From Tretioscincus oriximinensis (lineage: Eukaryota; Chordata; Lepidosauria; Squamata; Gymnophthalmidae), in assembly GCA_022410635.1 (NCBI GenBank), contig JAJVDF010000229.1:297393-361392 (forward strand): DNA of 64,000 bases, read 5' to 3'. The notes under the pieces were generated by a model, which saw only the letters and a list, made by a program, of their open reading frames with translations, was not told the origin of the DNA and made no database searches. Of this stretch, positions 12,606-24,510 are shown piece after piece (the stretch's first letter is position 1; each line of letters opens with the position of its first letter). Position numbers and translations under genes: made by a program.

Positions 12606-13599
12606 ATCATGTGGAGCCTTTAGGAACAGACATTACAAACCTAAAAACGCATTAGCACAACCCAAAGGCAACTCACATTTCAGACTAGATTGGTCACAAA
12701 GCTATGGACTCCATCACAAACCTGGAAAGAGTTAGCAAAGGGGCCAATGGATTTCAACATCACCCCAGTTTGACGATAGAAACCAAGCCCAATTTGCCAG
12801 TAATTTTCCTGTGTATGAAATGAATGGAAAATTTTAAAGTCATGGAACTAAGGCTGCAGCCTCCCAACATTTGAAACAGCAAAATATCTTGGGCCAGAGC
12901 CCGCTTGAAGCCAGGTGAATGTTTCACTATTCACTCAAGATTTAAAATTGGAATTTGCGCTAGTTCTATTCATGCCCTTTAAACATGTGTCCCCCAAGAG
13001 ACAGTCTGATAAATGAGTTTCTTGGCAGGAATGTTTGTGGAAAGATTAAATTTTAAGCAAATGTCACAAAATATTAACTGAGAAGTCATTCTTAAACTTG
13101 TAAAAATGAGACAGGGTGCAGCAAAGCAGGAATGGGGAGGGGGGGAAGGGACGTTATGAAGTATGAATCCAATAAATGCTGCTCAGTACTAATTTTGAAA
13201 TAATAGCACCATCACCATCTCAATGTTATATGAACCCTGTCGTTGTGAGGGTCCATTGTGTGATTTCTGCACAACGTGTGTTGTTGAGGAATGAAACTAC
13301 ATGGGATGAAACTCCCCCAAGCTACCTGCATTTAAATAGGGATACAGTGCTTCATCATGATGAATTTTAGATTTAGGCCTGATTTGCACAGGGCTCCTAA
13401 TATTTTATTTATTTATTTACATTTCTATACTGTCCCATATCTGAAGGTCTCAGAACCGATCATAACAAAAAGAGAACTAACATATTTAAAACCACGTTAC
13501 CAGGAAGCAGTCCTGGAACGAGTGCAAGAATCCCGTATGTTTTGTGAGATTGTCCACTCTGATATGAAGCACAAATTCTCATGCCGCAATGTATGATCA

Positions 13600-13712
13600 G
13601 TATGCTGGGGCCGAAAGTGACATCATCACAATGTCACTTCCAGTCTCTGCTTCCAAGAATGGCCCCTGGTGTGACATCACTTCCGGTCCCGCCCTGGAAG
13701 TGACATTACAAA
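13600..13712 (-). repeat. interspersed repeat rich in TGACATCA/CACTTCC, copy 2
   Basis: Reverse-complement relative of 9222-9330: GGGGCCGAAAGTGACATCAT, CCAGTCTCTGCTTCCAAGAA and GTGACATCACTTCCGG. Better preserved than copy 1. Confidence 0.6.
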
Positions 13713-13727
13713 ATTTCTGCCCATAAT

Positions 13728-13990
13728 TTACATACGAGGAGAACTCCATATGCCTGAGGCTTTCAGGCTTCCAGGGCAAGATTTCCCACTGGAAAACTCA
13801 CAGCTCTGCCAGAAAGTAGGGGAGAGCTGTTTTTCTAACCAAAGGCCAGGTTGAACAGGTGTGTCTACACCTGAATTTTCTGTAAGACCCAAAGATGGTG
13901 AGTGATGCACCTCAAGAGAAAGACTATTCCATAATCTGGGAGCTGCCACTGAAAAGGCCCTGTTACAACATACTGAAGACTTGATTATGG
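13728..13990 (-). mobile_element. non-LTR retrotransposon C-terminal fragment
   Basis: A short minus-strand open frame contains NRAFSVAAPRLWNSLSLEV, the signature seen at the C-terminus of many vertebrate LINE reverse-transcriptase proteins. It is more diverged than the CR1 copies and could belong to another clade. Confidence 0.6.
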
Positions 13991-14009
13991 AGCCCACTGC
14001 AAATCAGGC

Positions 14010-14200
14010 CGTACATAAGAACACAAGAGGAGCCCTGCTGGCAGTAAATTTCATAAACCAGTCACCTTCTGGCTGGGAAACAAGTTCTTCCCCTTTTTCC
14101 ATCCTGATTTGCCTCTCTACCCATCATATAGGAGAATTTTGTTTCCAGGGGAATCAGAGTCATGAATGTGATTTGTGATTTGAAGTGCAGTGTTTAGAAG
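14010..14200 (-). mobile_element. CR1 LINE 3-prime fragment
   Basis: AAGAACACAAGAGGAGCCCT at 14009 is the reverse complement of the CR1 end. It is followed by GCAGTAAATTTCATAAACCA, which resembles the ORF2-end segment, with the intervening 3-prime UTR deleted. Confidence 0.55.
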
Positions 14201-14393
14201 AGTAGGTATGTTAGGCTATTCATTTGCCACTCAGGAAAATCTGTAATTTTCAGACACTGCCCAAATCCTCAATCTCACTAAAACACCTTGACAGAAATGT
14301 TTGCTAGAATAATGGCATCCACTAAAGAAAAGTATGTTAAAGGCAGATCAGAGATGGCTCAGAGGGAGGGATCTTCACATATAGGGTGAATTG

Positions 14394-14540
14394 ACACTGA
14401 GCCTTATTCTGGGTGGTCTTGGAATGGCTCACTGTTATCCACATCTAGGGCAAATTATGACAGGCCCCAAAGGGGACCTTCTGTAGTCTGTACTGGCACT
14501 TAAGATATAGTCCAGTACAAGGCTCAATGCAGATTCACCC
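14394..14540. mobile_element. distant relative of family A (palindromic)
   Basis: Ends GGGTGAATTGACACTGAGCC and GGCTCAATGCAGATTCACCC are inverted repeats. Inside are GAGCCTTATTCTGGGTGG and the centre AGGCCCCAAAGGGGACCT. The layout is that of family A but with different outer bases, so it is an old copy or sister subfamily. Confidence 0.5.
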
Positions 14541-16589
14541 ACAGTATGCCCACCTTATTCTAGTTGGATATTAGACCATAAAACACACCTCCAAAGGGCA
14601 CTAGAGGTTGATCTGAGATGGAACAATAGTGGGGTGAAACCATTAGTGTCACAGTCAACCAAGATTTTTGAAAGCTACTTTTTGGCTGTGTGTGAATATT
14701 GTAACTTCAGATAATCCTACGAGAGGCAAATTCAGCCACCTATGGTCCACCTTGGTCGAGGCTCAGAGATACAATCCTATTCTCAATAGAGACACCATTT
14801 TCTGGATCACTTAAAGAAATGTTGGGGGAGATGTCATATGATTGTCCTATAGGTTATTAAGACATACATATGTATCATGTGGAAGAATTCAGCATTCCGA
14901 AGTATAACAACCAATGACAGTGCTTGGAACTTCGGCAGCCTCCAGGGACCCAATGACAGGGCTCAGAACTTCGGCAGCCTCCAGAGACCCAATAANAGGG
15001 CTCGGAACTTTGGCAACCTCCAAAGACCAGAGTCCTAAGTAAGAATCTGGCTAAAAGTCAGAAAACATAGGGAAGCAATAAATGGACAAGTCTCTGCATA
15101 TAAAGTGTGAGAAGTAGAATATCCCAAGGTTCAGTACTAGAAAGAAAAAAAGAAAGGAAAGGAAAATGGAAAGAATGAATGAAACAAGGAAGCAGCAAGC
15201 GAAAAGGGGATGTGAGGGGCCAAGGGAGGGAGGGAGTGGATGGAGGCATGGATGGGAGCAAGAGGGAGGAGGGGCTAGAGACTGTTGCATTGCTGAAATG
15301 CAACAGGCAAATTTCACTATATGTATATAAAACCATAACTACTCTTTTGCTTTTAGAATGTTCATGACTGTTTTGAATTCAACCAATTGGAAGCTTGCAT
15401 GCCAGACTGTAAATTCTAACATGTCCTGCCCTTCAGGTCATCTTTTGCTGTATGAACATGGCATACCACCTTTAAATCAGTTTTGGACTGCTTTTATAAT
15501 GCATTTGGATGCAGCCTGAAACAAACCTGTTGTTACCAGTGAGGTCCTTTTCTTACCTCCTACTGAAATGCTTCTTAATGGGATATTCACATAACTTGTT
15601 GGAAAAATCTGAATTATAACAATATATTTTAATATTTTTCACTCTTTTTAAGTACATGTTAGATTATTTACTTCATTGCCGTTAATTTTTTCCTTTGGGG
15701 AATTAAATAATCATTATTAAATCTGTTTTACTAAACAAAAAAAACAAGCTAGAAGCAAACAAGAAGCTGAAATATTAAAAAATAAATGAGGCTCACAATC
15801 CACAGCTAAAGTGTAGATATTATATTAGGCATCTTTTGTGCCAACTGTGTAAACAGAACTCCTATGATTCCTTAATTTAATAATGTCCTCTATAATGAAG
15901 CACCATTCCATCAGATCAAATACATTTTTCAGCATCTATAAAATACAAAGGGTAATAGGGTTATGATATTATTTGTATTATTGTGAAAGTTGATATCTCT
16001 TAGTGGCCCAAGCAGTTCCTGTGTATGTGTGGAAGAATTCTTCAAAATGAACTCTACAAAACTGGTACTTTTGTATTTTAGAACAGATCAGATACAGAAG
16101 CGTTAATAGAATACTGTCAATCACAAGAGAGGAAGAATAAATGGTGGCGATGGATAGGAAATGGGAAAAAATGAGGATGTATTTAGAACAAAATCTGGAG
16201 AACAAAAGCCAGAAAAATTATATGAGATAAATCTTTCAGGTGCAGAATTTGATATATACGAATGCACGAGCATCATGGGGGAACAGAGAGGAAACCGATA
16301 CAACAATTTTCTTTTCTTGTAAAAATTTGCTTTATGGTACATAGTTTTGTCATTTTATACACATACACTCCTAGTCTTGAAAACAAGGTCTGTTTGTATT
16401 AAATTAATTATCTGAAATATTTGTCCAAAGTTTATAATCTATTCAGCAGATTTCTTTTTGCTGAGATATTTTATTTTAAAAGATTTATACATTGCGCCCT
16501 TTACCATTGGCCCTAGAGCAGATAACAAAAGATACATATTAATAAATCCACATTTTAAAAGATCCATACCCACCCTCCAATGCATCCTC
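14541..16589. other. intergenic, mostly unclassified
   Basis: Apart from the 39-bp tandem repeat and a purine-rich stretch (15130-15270), AT-rich DNA with no recognised gene or element. Confidence 0.5.
14911..15027. repeat. 39-bp tandem repeat, three copies
   Basis: Three consecutive 39-base units beginning CCAATGACAG or CCAATAANAG and ending CTCCAGGGAC, CTCCAGAGAC, CTCCAAAGAC. The units differ by a few substitutions only. Confidence 0.9.
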
Positions 16590-17405
16590 CCTAGATGGGC
16601 AGAATGCAGAAGGAGCTACAGTATTTAAGAGTCAAAACCTGGGGCAAAGAGGCAGCAGCAAAAAAGGCAAATTCCATGTTGGGGATAATTAGGAAAGGAA
16701 TCGAAAATAAGTCAGCAAATGTTGTTTTGCCCCTTTATAAATCTGTGGTGAGGCCACATTTGGAATACTGTGTTCAATTCTGGTCACCACATCTCAAGAG
16801 GGATATTTTGGAACTGGAGAAGGTGCAGAAAAGGGCAACAAAAATGATCAAGGGTCTGGAGCACCTCCCTTACGAAGCAAGGCTGCAACGTCTGGGCCTC
16901 TTCAGCCTTGAAAGGAGACGTTTGAGGGGTGATCTGATTGAAGTGTACAAAATCATGCATGGGATCGACAGGGTGAATAGAGAAAAAATGTTTTTTCTAT
17001 CACACAACACAAGGACCAGAGGGCACTCCTTGAAACTGTTGGGTAGAAAAGTGAGAACAGACAAAGGAAAGTATTTTTTCACTCAGAGGGTCATCGGCCT
17101 GTGGAATTTACTTCCTGAAGAGGTAGTGGTAGCTAACAGCTTGGATAGTTTCAAAGGACTAGACAGGTTTATGGACACTAAGGGTATAAATGGATACTAA
17201 GATAGTTGTCTGGATGTCGCCTCCGGGATGGAGCAACAGGCAGGACTCTTGAAATACCATTTGCAGGGAGTCACAAACAGGAGCAGCATATTTTGCTTTC
17301 CTCTGTTCGGACTGCCCAGGTGCATCTGTGTGAGACAGAATGCTGGACTCGATGGGCTGTGGCCTGATCCAGTATGGCTCTTCTTATGTTCTTATGTTCT
17401 TATTT
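16590..17405 (+). mobile_element. CR1-type LINE, 3-prime part with C-terminal ORF2 remnant
   Basis: An open frame of 201 codons (16595-17200) encodes the C-terminal end of a CR1-clade reverse transcriptase protein: signatures PLYKSVVRPHLEYCVQFWSP, LEKVQKRATKMIKGL, YEARLQRLGLFSLERRRLRG and FTQRVIGLWNLLPEEVV. The 3-prime UTR ends GCTGGACTCGATGGGCTGTG ... CTTATGTTCTTATGTTCTTA, the tandem ATGTTCTT ending typical of reptile CR1. It is 5-prime truncated, as usual for LINE copies, and is the youngest-looking CR1 in the window because the frame is intact. It has no upstream palm domain and cannot be autonomous. Confidence 0.9.
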
Positions 17406-18170
17406 TTACCAGGTGCCAAAAACTATACAATGTAGGCACTTGGGGAGCCACTAGAGGGAGGCTGATCCAGAGTGTGGGGCCACTACAGAAAGCCTTCTTC
17501 TTGAACCCTTATTAGAGAGGAAGAAGGTATTCACTCACTCTAGGTATAGAAGATAAGTAGTATGGGACATACGTTTTACTTTAATAACAATAATGAGGCA
17601 CACTCCACTTCTGAACCTGAGGACCCCACAGACTGAGGCCACTGTACTGTCAGTTTTGTTCTGTGTTTCTCACCAGTAGCTGTTGAGGTGAATATTTCAC
17701 TCTATACAAATGTGAAGCCAGCCCTGACAACAATGCTACAGGTTTACAACTGTCCAGGGTACTAGCACATTTCTATTTTGAATTTTGTTTATAAATAATT
17801 CAGGTTTTTTGTTTGTTATTCTGGTTTTTGTAGCCCTTAACAGATCAGTATTCACTGTTGACTGTCCCAGCAAGATCAATGAATTAGTCGAGTGTTAATT
17901 GCAACTACAAAGACTTTAATAAATAAACAAATATAGGAATACAAAACATGTAATCTTAGCGAACACTATTTTAAGGGAAAAGCAAAAGATTGTTTTATTA
18001 GGCCCTGTTTAATGTTTGAGGGATCAATACAACATTACATTAAACATGTTACAACACAGCAGAGCAAACACTGTGCAAACAGGGCCTTCGGCTTTCTACA
18101 CTGACTCAGTGATGGTATAAAATCAAACTTAGAAATTCGTACAGGGGAAAACTTTCTTGCCCTTTCTGGC

Positions 18171-18297
18171 CACGCCCCTGTTCCTCACATGACTTCTGGC
18201 CCTGCCCACCACTAACATGGCACTCTGGAACCAGAACAGGAAATGACATCAGTGGTGGGTGGGGCAGTGGAAGTCATGTGACCAAAAAGGAATGGGG
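18171..18297. repeat. palindromic element
   Basis: Left arm 18171-18212 (CCTCACATGACTTCTGGCCC, CTGCCCACCAC) and right arm 18252-18297 (GTGGTGGGTGGGGCAG, TGGAAGTCATGTGA) are inverted repeats around a 39-base spacer. No coding capacity. Confidence 0.7.
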
Positions 18298-18956
18298 CTA
18301 GAAACAAAATGAGAGGCAGGGGATGGAACAGAAGGGAGAAACTCGTAAAATTTCATTTCTCTCTCATATGGAGCCCTGCATGGCAAAAACCTCATCGGTG
18401 TATGAGATTCTCCCGTAATCACCAGTCACTACACTCTTATTTGGGCATACATCTTGGAATAGGAGCCTGTGATTTATGTGGCAGTATAAGCTATAGCAAG
18501 TCTCATTCTAAGATACATCCCATAATAAGGTGAGGTCTCAGTATTGGTCCCTGCACAGTTAGCATGAATATTACTAAAGCAGTTTATTATATGGAACTAT
18601 ATAACATTTATCTTTAGCAAGCAATAAAAGGTTTTGTCTATTTTGCGCCGTTTCTTGGTAGAATTGCTTTGCCACAGAGCAAGTCACACCTGTTGGAATT
18701 ATTAGAGACAGAAGATCAATCAGTTGGTGCTGTTTGAAAAGCCAATCACACTTTGAAAATCCCTAGGGACAGGCAAGACTGTGAAGTATTATAATATAAA
18801 AAATGCATTAAGAGATCTGTTTTCCATTAATTGCTACATAAAGTTACTAGCAGGCTATTTGAACTTTCCTGAGGCGCAAACCCTGAATTTATACAGCAAA
18901 ATTGCAGCTCTTCTACGGGTGCCTCCCCGATAGGTTTTGCTTCACTATTTCTTTCA

Positions 18957-19335
18957 AATCCGGAAAAACACGTCTGCGATTCCACCTCACCTACCTTCAA
19001 GCTTCTTCACAGTTTCTTCACATTGCTTTGCATTCTCATCACATGCCAAACCCCATAAGTCATTGCTCGCTTGCCTTACTGCAATTCCCAGCATTCTCTG
19101 TAAGCCCTGAGCCAATAAACATTGCCTCAAAATATCGTGAGATTTACCATGTCCATGTTACTAAATACCCTAAAAAGGCTGTTTTTCAGATTTTAGGAAC
19201 ATCTGCTGAGGAATCAGATAAACAGTGGTGGCTGCAAATCCAAGGCCTTTTTACGAGCGGCTCGCGGGGCATACGTGCCCTCNTGGGGCAAATTCAGCCC
19301 GATGTAAGGACCATCTCAGTATAAATCCTTTGTGG
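18957..19335 (+). repeat. unclassified interspersed repeat, copy 2
   Basis: Homologous to 3917-4270 through its length, including CTTGCCTTACTGCAATTCCC and AATTCAGCCCGATGTAAGGA. It gives an open frame of 140 codons, but the other copies do not keep that frame, so I do not call a gene. Confidence 0.7.
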
Positions 19336-20304
19336 GAATGTAGCTTTTATGTGTGCTGATGAGACGAATGATAACTATTATTGTGCTTTTTTCCTAACTT
19401 CTGCTCATTTCAGCAGGACTTGGAAGGAGAACGTTCTGAACAACATAAATTCTTTCATATTCTAGACTTCTGTCCTACTAACATTAGTTAGAGAAGAATA
19501 TAGGTGGTGTCTGCTGCCTAGGGCACAAAAGCAAATATTATCAGGGGAGCTGAGAACTGAGATTATGTGCAAGGTTGTATGAGCTTATTTCATTCANGAT
19601 TATTAAATTCCCTTTGATCTCATTGATATAAATTTAAATTGAAAAGGGGGGATGGGAATTCCCACTTCAGTTTTGGACATTTCAAGTTGTCATTCTGCCA
19701 TCTTCATCTTTTACTGAAGAATAAAATCACATATGCAAGATTGCCGAGTTACACAGAGCTTCCTTCTAGCTAGGAACATTTTGCTTGCTTTTTCTTATGA
19801 GAGTAACCTTTGAGTTATAGCCAGAGGTGGAAGGATAAAACTAAATGGACAGAAGATCTATGGATGGATTATATGATAGAATTCATTCGGCTTGATTGTA
19901 TATGGGAAAAAAGAATGTGTATGCTGGCTGTCCCAGCCAGGATTCCTTGGTCAGAGAAATGGTCAAAGTTCATTACTTATGCCTTATTCACTTCAAATAA
20001 TACTTTTATAGTTCAGTCAGTCTTGTTGTTATACAAATAAATATGTCATAATGGAGACTCAATATGGCAGTTCTTCCTGGTCCCATCTTATATATCCAAT
20101 AGGGGGGGAGGGTTTAATATGTGGGTGTCACAGTAGTTGTATACATGTTTATGTCTATTATATTTTTCTATTTGTATATGTTTTATGTAGTATTGTTTGT
20201 TTATCATGTTCTTGATTGTTATAAGTTTAAATAAACTTTTGAGAAAAATAGGTGTAACCATTGATGATAGAATTTAGTGTGTTGAATTCAAAAGAGCCAA
20301 TCTC
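19336..20304. other. intergenic, unclassified
   Basis: AT-rich. A short frame at 19810-20040 (WTEDLWMDYMIEFIRLDCIW) ends before an ATAAATAAAC stretch and could be a retrotransposon scrap, but I cannot place it. Confidence 0.4.
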
Positions 20305-20555
20305 CTGTTGTGAGAGCCAGTCTGGTGTAATGGTTAAATTGTTGGATTCCTATTTGATAACCTTCCATTTTGATTCCACACTCCTCTGTGAAGCCAGCTG
20401 GGTGGCCTTGGGCTGTTCACAGTTCTTCAGAGCTCTCTCAGTCTCACCTACTTCACAAGATGTCTGTTAAGAAGAACAGGTTTTGTAAGCCGCTTTGAGT
20501 CCCTTCATGTTGAAAAAAGCAGAGTATAAAAATCAACTCCTCTTTTTCTTCATGG
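20305..20555 (+). mobile_element. tRNA-derived SINE (type A)
   Basis: GAGAGCCAGTCTGGTGTAAT head, CCAGCTGGGTGGCCTTGGGC middle, and a different tail (AAGCCGCTTTGAGTCCCTTC ... CTCCTCTTTTTCTTC) ending in a pyrimidine-rich run. This tail variant differs from the AAAT tail at 6718. Confidence 0.75.
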
Positions 20556-20574
20556 GAAGAACAGTTTTACTTAT

Positions 20575-20601
20575 CATCATCACCATCATCACCATCATCA
20601 C

Positions 20602-20634
<33 letters not shown>

Positions 20635-20645
20635 TATCATCATCA
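20575..20645. repeat. (ATC)n microsatellite
   Basis: ATC/ACC/ATT triplets for about 70 bases following a SINE tail. Confidence 0.9.
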
Positions 20646-21047
20646 ATTTCCTTAGTATTAGTACCAATTTTGTGGGCAGAAGAGTATTATATAGGCATTA
20701 TATAAGTCCAGTAGCAAAAAGCTTTTGTCCCACTGAGTATTCGCCATGTTCAATGCCATCCTCAGGAGACAACTGTCCACGTTTACTATAGCCACAGGGA
20801 TTACCACAATGCTTAGACCACTGAATTGGATGTGTGGTTCGTCGAATCCAGCTTGAGGCCTGTCTCCTGTTCACTGTTCTTGTGGGTCAGAGAAGCAGTC
20901 TTGGGGTGTTGGTGGACAGCTCAGTGAAGGTGTCAATGGTTAGTTTGGTTGTTATGAAGAACTAGATTTGGAATTGCTTAAGCAAAATAAGAGCAAAAAA
21001 AANCCCCAGATGTTCAAACTGAAACACACAAGATCAGCTTCTCCCAG

Positions 21048-21251
21048 TTACAACAAAAANTTCCTGGGTCCAATGAAAATACAAGGCCCTACATTCTCCT
21101 TTCCCAAATAGGGTTTCAATGGGTTGAAAGGAACCAATACCTCCCCGCCTATTGTGGCATTAAGATTTTCAATTTGACCATTGGTGTGAGGATGGTACCT
21201 AGGGGACAACAGCTGTTTAACCCCACATATCTCCCACAGTTTGGTCAACAA
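21048..21251 (-). pseudogene. gypsy integrase core fragment
   Basis: Contains SPRYHPHTNGQIENLNATI, the end of the integrase catalytic core with its H..TNGQ.E..N signature. Out of frame with the preceding piece and ending in unresolved bases. Confidence 0.7.
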
Positions 21252-22270
21252 TCAGGATGTGAAGGCAGAGCCCAACTCTGAAACAATTTCCTCAGGGAAA
21301 CCCACCTGCAAAAGACATCCAGCAAGGCGTTAGCAACCTGTACTGAGTCAATCTTTCTTAAAGAGACAGCTTCGTGTGCCAACCACATTATTTGCCCCCG
21401 GTATTTGGAAGGCACAACCAACTGGTTATGTGGGATCTTGTTTTGACGTGTAACATGCATGAGGGATTCTCTAAACAACTGCCCTCCCTCAATTTCATAT
21501 TTCTCAGCGCTCATTTCAGTGTGAGGTATAATGTCACTCTCAGCCTTTTGAAAAAANGGGGTCCAGGTTTGGTCCGTCCTTTGTTCTTGAGCAAAGGTTT
21601 CCCCCTGAGGTACTTCCCCTCTTTTAGGTGTTTTTTCATTATCCCCATGCTGATCCTTAGCTATTCCTTGGCTTCTAGTAACCACACACACAGATATCAC
21701 CTCCTTTCTTAATTGGTTTCCTATAAACATCTGGAATGGGATATCTCTACATAAGCCAAATCTCCATTCCCCTTCCCAGCCATTAATGCCTACACGCAAT
21801 TTAGCTTCTTTGGTGCTGAATGCAGGCCCTCCCAGGCCCTTTAATGTCACAAATTCCACAGGGATAATATCAGCCTCACTGACCAGGGTCAGCTGGATCA
21901 GACTAACATTAGATCCCGTGTCCCGTAGGGCTTTTTTAGGTTTACCAGTGGCCACCACATCCCATACGTATTCACTTGGTACATCGGCTTTAAGGGTGAC
22001 CAATACTGAGCCATTATACCATGTCTCTGAAACATTTTCCCTCACAACACTGTTATAAGGCTCAGTATCCTGGCAGCCATTTTGTGAGAGCAGGCGGCCA
22101 TTTTCTTCTGCCAGCACCACACCACCCTTTTCCCCAAATTGTTTTTGTATGTAATAACTGGTATAAGGACTTGCTGCCCTCTGAGGTGATAAATTCCTTA
22201 CTTGGGGACAGTTACGTTTAAAGTGGCCTCTCGCTTGACAAGCAAAGCATACTTTATCTTTTGCAGCCAT
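21245..22270 (-). pseudogene. gypsy zinc knuckle, protease and integrase N-terminal remnant
   Basis: An open frame of 341 codons with one unresolved base. Residues 8-21 form a CCHC zinc knuckle (CX2CX4HX4C). An aspartic protease active site DTG lies at 117-119, with a hydrophobic protease-like segment after it. The C-terminal third contains an integrase zinc-binding-like region (WLAHEAVS) and the beginning of the integrase core. The absence of any reverse transcriptase between them shows an internal deletion. Confidence 0.75.
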
Positions 22271-22370
22271 CTCAGGTCCCCTCTTTGGATGACCATCAAT
22301 ACCACTGCCCTTAAACGTGGGGCTCTTAGCATTTTCCCTTCCATCAGCAGGTAAGTATTTTGTAGGGGTG

Positions 22371-22577
22371 TTATTTTTGGAATATGGCGCTTTCCCTGGG
22401 ACAGGTATGGCCTTTATGGTTGCCCTGCCTTATCAAACATAATTCATCCAAGTACTGAGCAGCGAGAGTTATATTTTTGAACTTTTTATCCGCTACGGTC
22501 CAGCGTAAATGCCCAGGAGCCTGCTCATAAAACTGTTCCAAGGCTATCAGGCTTTCAAATTGTTCCACAGTGGTCAC
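22371..22577 (-). pseudogene. gypsy gag capsid segment, SCAN-like
   Basis: A short frame with LIALEQFYEQAPGHLRW, comparable to the LEQFL..LP..L..WV core of SCAN domains. Offset by one base from the upstream gag frame, so a frameshift separates them. Confidence 0.65.
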
Positions 22578-22647
22578 TGAGGCATCAGTGATCCACTTCC
22601 TTAGAGCCTGACTCAGCCTGGCAGAAAGTTGGGAAAATGTCTCCTGC

Positions 22648-23241
22648 TCACGTTTTTGAATGCCTGTGATGCTCAGCAGTCAGATGGAAGCGCTGCTTGA
22701 CCATCGCTTTAAATGCAGGATACTTCTTAGCATCCTCAGGCAGCATCTGGGCATAGATATTGAGCAGTTCCCCACTAATTCTTGCCCTTAAATATCCCAT
22801 CTGATCCTCAGGACCAACTTTCAGTTCATCACATGCTCTCTCAAACGAACACAGAAAGGACTCCACACAATCCCCTTTATTGTACGAAGGAAAACGTTTG
22901 AGGTCTATACCCATGTGTGTGTCTGTGGGTCTTGCTGCCCCCGCACCAGACAGTTCAGACACACCCATGTCTTTGGCCTGTATTTTCATGGACAACATAG
23001 CAAGCTCATGTGCCCTCCGTCTTTCTTTTTCTTCTTTATCAATCTCTGCCTGTCTCACTTTATCTTCTCTATCAAACTCCAATTTCTGCATCTGGGCTTC
23101 ATGTTCCAACCTTAATTTTAGGATAGCCAGCTCCTTGTCTGCTACTCCCTGAATATTGAGCCCCTTCCCCTTCATCCATGCTGCCAGCTTCTGCAACCTG
23201 AGTTCTTTCCATAGCCTTAGCTCGTTTCCATGAAACAACAC
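22648..23241 (-). pseudogene. gypsy gag N-terminal remnant
   Basis: An open frame of 197 codons. A highly charged Lys/Glu/Arg stretch (about residues 30-90) looks like a coiled coil, followed by a capsid-like segment with LKRFPSYNKGDCVESFLCSF and an Ala/Lys-rich end. It loses frame relative to the downstream SCAN-like piece at 22371-22577. It belongs to the gypsy remnant, not to a host gene. Confidence 0.7.
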
Positions 23242-23597
23242 TAAATAAATATTTTATTTGTCTAAACTTGATGTTTCTNTTGTTATTTTAAATTTCTGAC
23301 CACACTACAACAACTTTTCTCCTCATAAAAAGATGTTATAATCAGATTCACTACAATACCCCAGTCTATACCTCATGAATCTGTTTTTAACAGGTGGTAC
23401 ACTACCTACACCAGTTCTACTGGGTTCTATTAAACCACACAACTGGTATGCACTGATCCTATTGCTGAATCCCCCACTGGATCCTATCGGATCCCACTAA
23501 ATCTGCCACCGAAAATCAGTGGCGTTCACTGGATCACTGCCAGATCCCACACTGGATCCTTCTGCCGGATCCCACCGNACTGCCACCAATTAATATT

Positions 23598-24258
23598 TGG
23601 CGACACCTACCTGAGGGCCCTAGAGTCAATGACCCTCTCAGGTAGAGGTGCCACGATTTCACCCTGTGGCCCAAGCCAGCACCCACAACTGCTCGGAGCA
23701 ACAGTAATAGCCTTAGGCCTACACAAGGCCTCTGTGTTTACTTCAACGATAGGGCTTTATTCCTAGCCCCTACCANTATATAGTGTTGTTAAGGAAACAA
23801 AAGAAAGAAAAAAATATTTGAATTGAAACAAATAACAAGTTTATTATTTACAAATAAGAAATAGAAAGAAGATAAGAATAGTAAAGGCTCGGCTTTTATA
23901 GANTAAGCCTGACTCAAGCACAAACTCCAAGCAAGAGCAACATTTGTTTCAGGAACTTAAAGTGACAGGCACTGTGTCTTTTTATTTGTTCTAGCCCCAA
24001 GTCAAGCCTCAACTTTGACACTTCCAGGCCACCATACACTTCTACCCCTTCTTCTGAGGCAGATCAGAAGCGGACCCCTCTGTCAACTTGCTACACCGCA
24101 AGTCTTACTCAACAGAAAGGCCTCTAGCCCTGGTCAGTTCCCCTTTTATATGCTGACCAGCCGGATACTCCTCCAGCCTTGCCCCCTCCCAAACAGGGAA
24201 CCAGGAAGCCACGACCATGCCCAGGCCTGCTCTTCCCTCCTCCCTCTGGGATAACACA
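23598..24258 (-). repeat. 5-prime LTR of the gypsy remnant
   Basis: Bounded by TG and CA on either strand. On the minus strand it has a TATA box (GCATATAAAAGG, near 24141-24152) and AATAAA (23761-23756), in the correct order for an LTR. The left edge is 9 bases from the TGGTGGCA primer-binding-type sequence. Contains a short inverted repeat (CTACCTGAGGG / CCCTCTCAGGTAG) at its 3-prime end. Confidence 0.65.
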
Positions 24259-24314
24259 GTAAGTTTATGAAACAAATACAAACCTTAAAATGGGAGACGT
24301 CACAGTGGGGCCTT

Positions 24315-24510
24315 CCACTGTGGAAAAATGGTAAATCTTGTGAGACTTTGAGGCTAGATGTAAAAGTTCATTGGCTCTTGACTCGCAGAGAATGATGAGA
24401 ATTGTAGTAAAATAAGCACAGCAATGACTTATGGGACATGTGATGCCATGAGAATACAAGGAAATGTAATATGAGAAAGTGTGGAAAATGGTAGATGGGG
24501 AAGACTTGCG
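24315..24510 (-). repeat. unclassified interspersed repeat, copy 3 (5-prime half)
   Basis: Reverse complement of the first half of the 3917 and 18957 copies: AATGATGAGAATTGTAGTAA, AAGCACAGCAATGACTTATG and GAGAATACAAGGAAATG. It abuts the gypsy LTR. Confidence 0.6.

Larger units (their letters stand above)
21048..24258 (-). mobile_element. Ty3/gypsy LTR retrotransposon remnant (gmr1-like), defective
   Basis: Reading right to left on the minus strand: a 5-prime LTR (24258-23598), a primer-binding-type TGGTGGCA (23588-23581), gag, zinc knuckle, protease and then integrase pieces. The reverse transcriptase and RNase H are missing between protease and integrase, several frames are broken, and no 3-prime LTR is visible to the left. 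The SCAN-like capsid segment points to the gmr1-like group of Ty3/gypsy elements, from which vertebrate SCAN domains are known to derive. It is dead as an element. Confidence 0.85.

Noticed and set aside
16595..17200. 201-codon frame as a host gene
   Set aside because: Its sequence is the C-terminal part of a CR1 LINE protein and it ends in the CR1 3-prime UTR.
18902..19324. 140-codon frame as a small gene
   Set aside because: Lies mostly within a dispersed repeat whose other copies do not keep the frame.
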